Shown here piece by piece: positions 30,701 through 32,815 of a DNA stretch of 32,815 nucleotides. The DNA lies in the NCBI GenBank assembly GCA_001953115.1, contig LSSL01000643.1, positions 6,544-39,358 of the forward strand, read 5' to 3'. The notes beneath the pieces were generated by a model. That model was not told the origin of the DNA. It searched no databases and was given only the letters and a program-made list of their open reading frames with translations. Position numbers and translations under genes: made by a program. Origin of the DNA: Smittium mucronatum (taxonomy: Eukaryota > Kickxellomycota > Harpellomycetes > Harpellales > Legeriomycetaceae). Each line of letters begins with the position of its first letter. The stretch's first letter is position 1.

Positions 30701-31404
30701 TCATAATTAACAGGATTTTGAGGGGATAAAGAAGAAAATGGGATTTGTATTGATTGAGCTTTAGTCCCATATTGAGCAGATCGATCTTTCAAGTGACCAG
30801 TAGAATTATGAACATCAGAATAAATAGAGACCTTAGAGGGGTCTCTAGATCTAGAATAGAAGCTAGGAGGACGGACTTTGGGAAATTCTATCAAGTCATT
30901 TCTGAACCATTCTAAATTGGAATCGAGTGGATTGTTTTTATTAGTAAGAATTGATAGATTAGATTCGGATGGTTTTGCTGGGATTAAATAAATGTCGTTT
31001 TTTCCATAGTCCAAGTTTTTAGGAATGCTATTGCTATTTGATTTAAATAATACATTCTCAAAGATCGAATTTCTTGAATCTAAATTTCTAGAACCAAAAG
31101 AAGTAGCTGAAAAATTTCCATGATTAAATATGCCAGTAATGTTAGACGAAATTTCTACATCTTTGATGTTATTAGTTTGTTCGAATTTGGTATTATTAAA
31201 ACTCTGATGGTCAGTCATTGATTGCACTGACAGAACTCTAAACTTTTTTTGAGACGAGTCATTATTCTCCCGTATTAGATTATTTGAAAAAGAGTCGTCC
31301 GAGCGCGATCCAATGGGTTTAAGTTTAGTGTATCTTTTTTTAATGTTGTGAAATATGCTTTTAGTAAAGCCTAATTTTGAATTCTTTTTGGAATCCTCCT
31401 CCAT
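27706..31404 (-). CDS. IML2: Iml2/TTC39-family tetratricopeptide protein
   Basis: A single 1,232-residue ORF without introns. The Iml2/TTC39 family comprises helical TPR-like proteins; yeast Iml2 is associated with mitochondria and with inclusion-body clearance. Residues 1-335 are Ser/Asn/Pro-rich and probably disordered. The family region starts near 338 with DEQQLFNSRYAICLFLNSKY, continues with AELICAEAYLLRAVANVIL near 470, and has the hallmark MMPPKLLKLFKYVGLSSNLG near 556. TPR-like helices follow at about 711-790 (EKAIHYYKIMD, GNWSDAYEGFKTLL) and 1011-1060 (YGRLILASVYLYSGEPEISK). Family members are usually about 550-750 residues, so both ends are extended. The start is the first ATG after an in-frame TAA 42 bases upstream, with A at -3 and G at +4. 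I see no signal peptide or membrane span. Family call firm; cellular role inferred. Confidence 0.9.
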   Translation of the reverse strand: MEEDSKKNSKLGFTKSIFHNIKKRYTKLKPIGSRSDDSFSNNLIRENNDSSQKKFRVLSVQSMTDHQSFNNTKFEQTNNIKDVEISSNITGIFNHGNFSATSFGSRNLDSRNSIFENVLFKSNSNSIPKNLDYGKNDIYLIPAKPSESNLSILTNKNNPLDSNLEWFRNDLIEFPKVRPPSFYSRSRDPSKVSIYSDVHNSTGHLKDRSAQYGTKAQSIQIPFSSLSPQNPVNYDPPFPKPPSNLLSDLESISSSPLYNKSKPIPSLTPDANRFKSTVLISKESSVPIETPFFTPTVYSRDSIEDLKLPTESFDSNIREAPLQSMSHVAPPSLDPPLSRDEQQLFNSRYAICLFLNSKYAESEKLLLKNSLQNDLYSSEGYATVALIKSAVSFDRDLLKLALDACSDLVAKATEVKNTCDSTSQEQIQETPKNDSVVSWFKSSYSKVASINIYKSSHSIYLKISQMSSIQRNAELICAEAYLLRAVANVILNEGIFSFLKETWNIKTSYFVYKDCFGYINWCKEKESPEATESLKSLDSNFVNGVYLGAGIFHVIFSMMPPKLLKLFKYVGLSSNLGRGLDLLKKSANIKSDFNIDHSYEEIEFCPDGTVSRSLSIESFKTANMHFSPEHSQNNQDSSDKLLRFAKSPECDVRSELSFLTLISYHTILCPETGNDKFDLDFAYSLIKQKSKIFSNSLILMFFAGKVFELKNNIEKAIHYYKIMDRISFEPDSSWYKMSHLGIWQISCCKMAMGNWSDAYEGFKTLLAESNWSKAVIAYCAVICLYEKYLVDNDPQILTRVISELAEIPDLKKKIAGKSLAIEKFVIRKSRKFFMQDNFLLLPSLEMLQVLNFIDKTPHSRLKYLLENKVNQYLSSNLSNSISTNYQNISEPKNFDGEYTKMEYGKAIDSGISPLEILARCWANEHIYEENLSAESSDIKINDDKLYDKFCLTDSDFNCFNEYRHSYYADDLALVLLLQAAMHFSIAFPFSSRGSKPSLSLEQTRHSELSKISAIRLLRISNKVKLDHYLVVYGRLILASVYLYSGEPEISKLHFNTILDCRVFSTSPEIFPTSDNEKIDSFIDSKISETSSLSRICDTTQYNNLKQDFYINHERDTMMNSKIQRHLISKSDYRFLDLETFFQLGLLRKFYVENSPRIDLDHTDSSALKNEILSNSTFQDHSDEYDSFSDLLFSDPDSFYGWQKSKNIKAYSLKNKIDTFCHNRLKIVEDSKP

Positions 31405-32450
31405 AATGATTCTTATCAGTCTTGGGATAAAATATTCTGGTTAGGTTTTTGACACTACAGTATGTTAGCGGATACGACTGTAAATCTAAATTCGAAGGTT
31501 GACTGGGTAAATAGTCTAAAAAAAGATAAAAATCAATATTATATAGATATGAAGACTTTCTTGAAGTAATGGGTGAGTAACGGTGAGTAAACTAAATTAC
31601 AAGCTTCTATCAATAATGATATTTCGGAGGATGTATAATGATTTCCTCAACTTGTAATTTTGAAGCAAATCGTAGGGTCCATGATTACGATAAAAGTTCC
31701 AAAAGCTAGCGGTCTATTATCCAATAGCGCTATATTTTTTTTTAACATAACTACAGATATATATGATTGGAAAATATCTTTTCCTGGTTGAATATTCAAA
31801 ACCTCTTAATTTTTTCATAATTTGTTTACCAACTAATGAGCTGTGTTTTAATTGGTTATGTCACCACCGTCTTTATAAAGGACTTAATTAAAGTTTCTGT
31901 TTGTGAATTTATCCAATTTATTTTTGATGAATAATAAAAAACTGCCAATAATAGATCATATTTCAACCATTTATTTGGGAAGTTCCTTTTAAGGGCAAAA
32001 ACCTCTCTATAACCTTTCTAGACCCAAAAATGCATTGGGTTTCTGTTCTTGGTATTTAATATTTTCTATTCGATAAAATAAAAAATATTTCCATTTAGCA
32101 GATTCTCTTTGAGTCAGACTCCTTCCTATTTTATTTTCACTACTTTTATAGTTTGGAAATCGCCAATAGAATAATTGTAAAAATTATCAAATTATTTAAA
32201 TCACAAAAAAAATTAAAAGTAGAAATGTTGAAATTCTATTAGAACTAAGATGCTTTTTCATTTTTGATGGCTTGAAGATAGCTAAATTCTATTATGTCAA
32301 TGGTTTGATTAATAAAAAAAAGTCTGACCTTGAAAAGAACCTCATATTTATGGTATTAACGTTATATAGATGTTTTATTAACCAAAAAACCAATAACATT
32401 TTTTGTACTACTCTAAAGGTTTAAATTTTTACTGCTTTTCTAATAAGAAA
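31405..32450. other. Upstream flank of Iml2/TTC39 gene
   Basis: About 1 kb with no supported ORF. It should hold the promoter of the minus-strand gene, but I cannot assign sites: TATA-like strings such as ATTATATAG near 31537 are expected by chance here. A short GGTGAGTAA duplication lies at 31572-31589. Confidence 0.5.
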
Positions 32451-32803
32451 CCCCTGAGAGTGAAATATCTTGCCGTAGTTTAGGGGCTTAATAGTGTATT
32501 TTTCGAAGTACACTAAACTAAAATTTCACACAGCGTTGTACTATTATTTGTTGGGAATGGTGGAGGCAGCGCACAGCGATTCGGAGGACAGAGATTCCAG
32601 ATGAGGACCATCTCGAAACAGAAGGAAACGGTCGTTTAACACAGCTGAGACATAGTCTAGTGCACAAGTCCAGCGTTCGACAGTCAGACGGATCTCAGCG
32701 TCTAACAGCTATTTGTAGGAGAGCCATGTCGATCAAACCCACGTTTGGGTAGGAGCCTAATTTTATTAATCCTGTTAGAAGTGGGCTCTGACTAGGAGCT
32801 CAG
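32451..32803 (-). repeat. Core of dispersed repeat, copy B (continues to window end)
   Basis: Reverse complement aligns with 23988-24343. Copy B is much richer in G+C than copy A and than the surrounding DNA, and is probably closer to the ancestral sequence. Homology reaches at least the GAGCTC near 32796-32801, and the element probably continues past the window edge. It contains TAACA and TGTTAGA strings (32703, 32773) like those at LTR ends, but no LTR pair can be tested here. Confidence 0.85.
32544..32708 (-). pseudogene. Open frame in repeat copy B, unknown element protein
   Basis: Fifty-four codons from a non-ATG beginning (stop codon just upstream) to TAA at 32544. It reads LLDAEIRLTVERWTCALDYV, then SAVLNDRFLLFRDGPHLESL, then SSESLCAASTIPNK. 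The composition is protein-like and the counterpart in copy A is in register. The neighbouring frame just upstream is also open (LIKLGSYPNVGLIDMALLQI), hinting at a frameshift between two pieces of one ORF. A structural or gag-type protein of a retroelement is possible, but I do not recognise the family. Confidence 0.35.
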
Positions 32804-32815
32804 TAGATTCAATGG

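Noticed and set aside
31566..31590. GGGTGAGTAACGGTGAGTAA resembles a short conserved bacterial 16S rRNA motif
   Set aside because: Only about 20 bases match, the flanking sequence has no rRNA character, and the string is explained by a local GGTGAGTAA duplication.

Overview
The window looks like nuclear DNA of an AT-rich eukaryote, most likely an early-diverging fungus. The fungal assignment is inferred from one gene and the transposon types and is not proven. It holds one convincing intact gene, an uninterrupted 3.7-kb ORF on the minus strand (27706-31404) for an Iml2/TTC39-family tetratricopeptide protein. Nearly everything else is transposon debris or very AT-rich DNA with many A and T runs. 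I see no bacterial operons, rRNA, tRNA or CRISPR array.

Layout. 1-1845: AT-rich, opening with a C13 run, with one exon-like GC island at 1679-1774. 1846-6897: a decayed Ty3/Gypsy LTR retrotransposon on the minus strand, with two ~345-bp LTRs and recognisable gag, protease, reverse transcriptase, RNase H and integrase pieces broken by stops and frameshifts. About 6930-10200: a second broken retroelement on the plus strand, best read as DIRS-like (RT/RNase H remnant followed by a tyrosine-recombinase remnant). 10458-10694: a small unassigned ORF. 10700-15213: AT-rich desert with simple repeats.

15214-19760 is a 4.55-kb structure whose two 824-bp ends are inverted copies differing at one position by my alignment. 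Its 2.9-kb interior has minus-strand coding remnants I cannot assign. This is the most interesting object in the window. 19761-23798 is desert with a C10 run. 23799-24890 holds a dispersed repeat whose middle is present again, inverted and less decayed, at the right end of the window (32451-32803). 25091-26584 is a second, older inverted-repeat element of about 1.5 kb, with ~190-bp arms carrying an iterated TAGTCGA motif and no coding capacity. 26585-27705 is the 3' flank of the Iml2/TTC39 gene, and 31405-32450 is its upstream flank.

The genes do not form a working system. The window shows one conserved cellular gene inside a transposon graveyard of several ages: heavily diverged Gypsy LTRs, a diverged 1.5-kb inverted-repeat element, and a nearly homogeneous 824-bp inverted repeat that must be recent, gene-converted, or an assembly or amplification artefact. 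Coordinates of decayed elements are hand-aligned and approximate.
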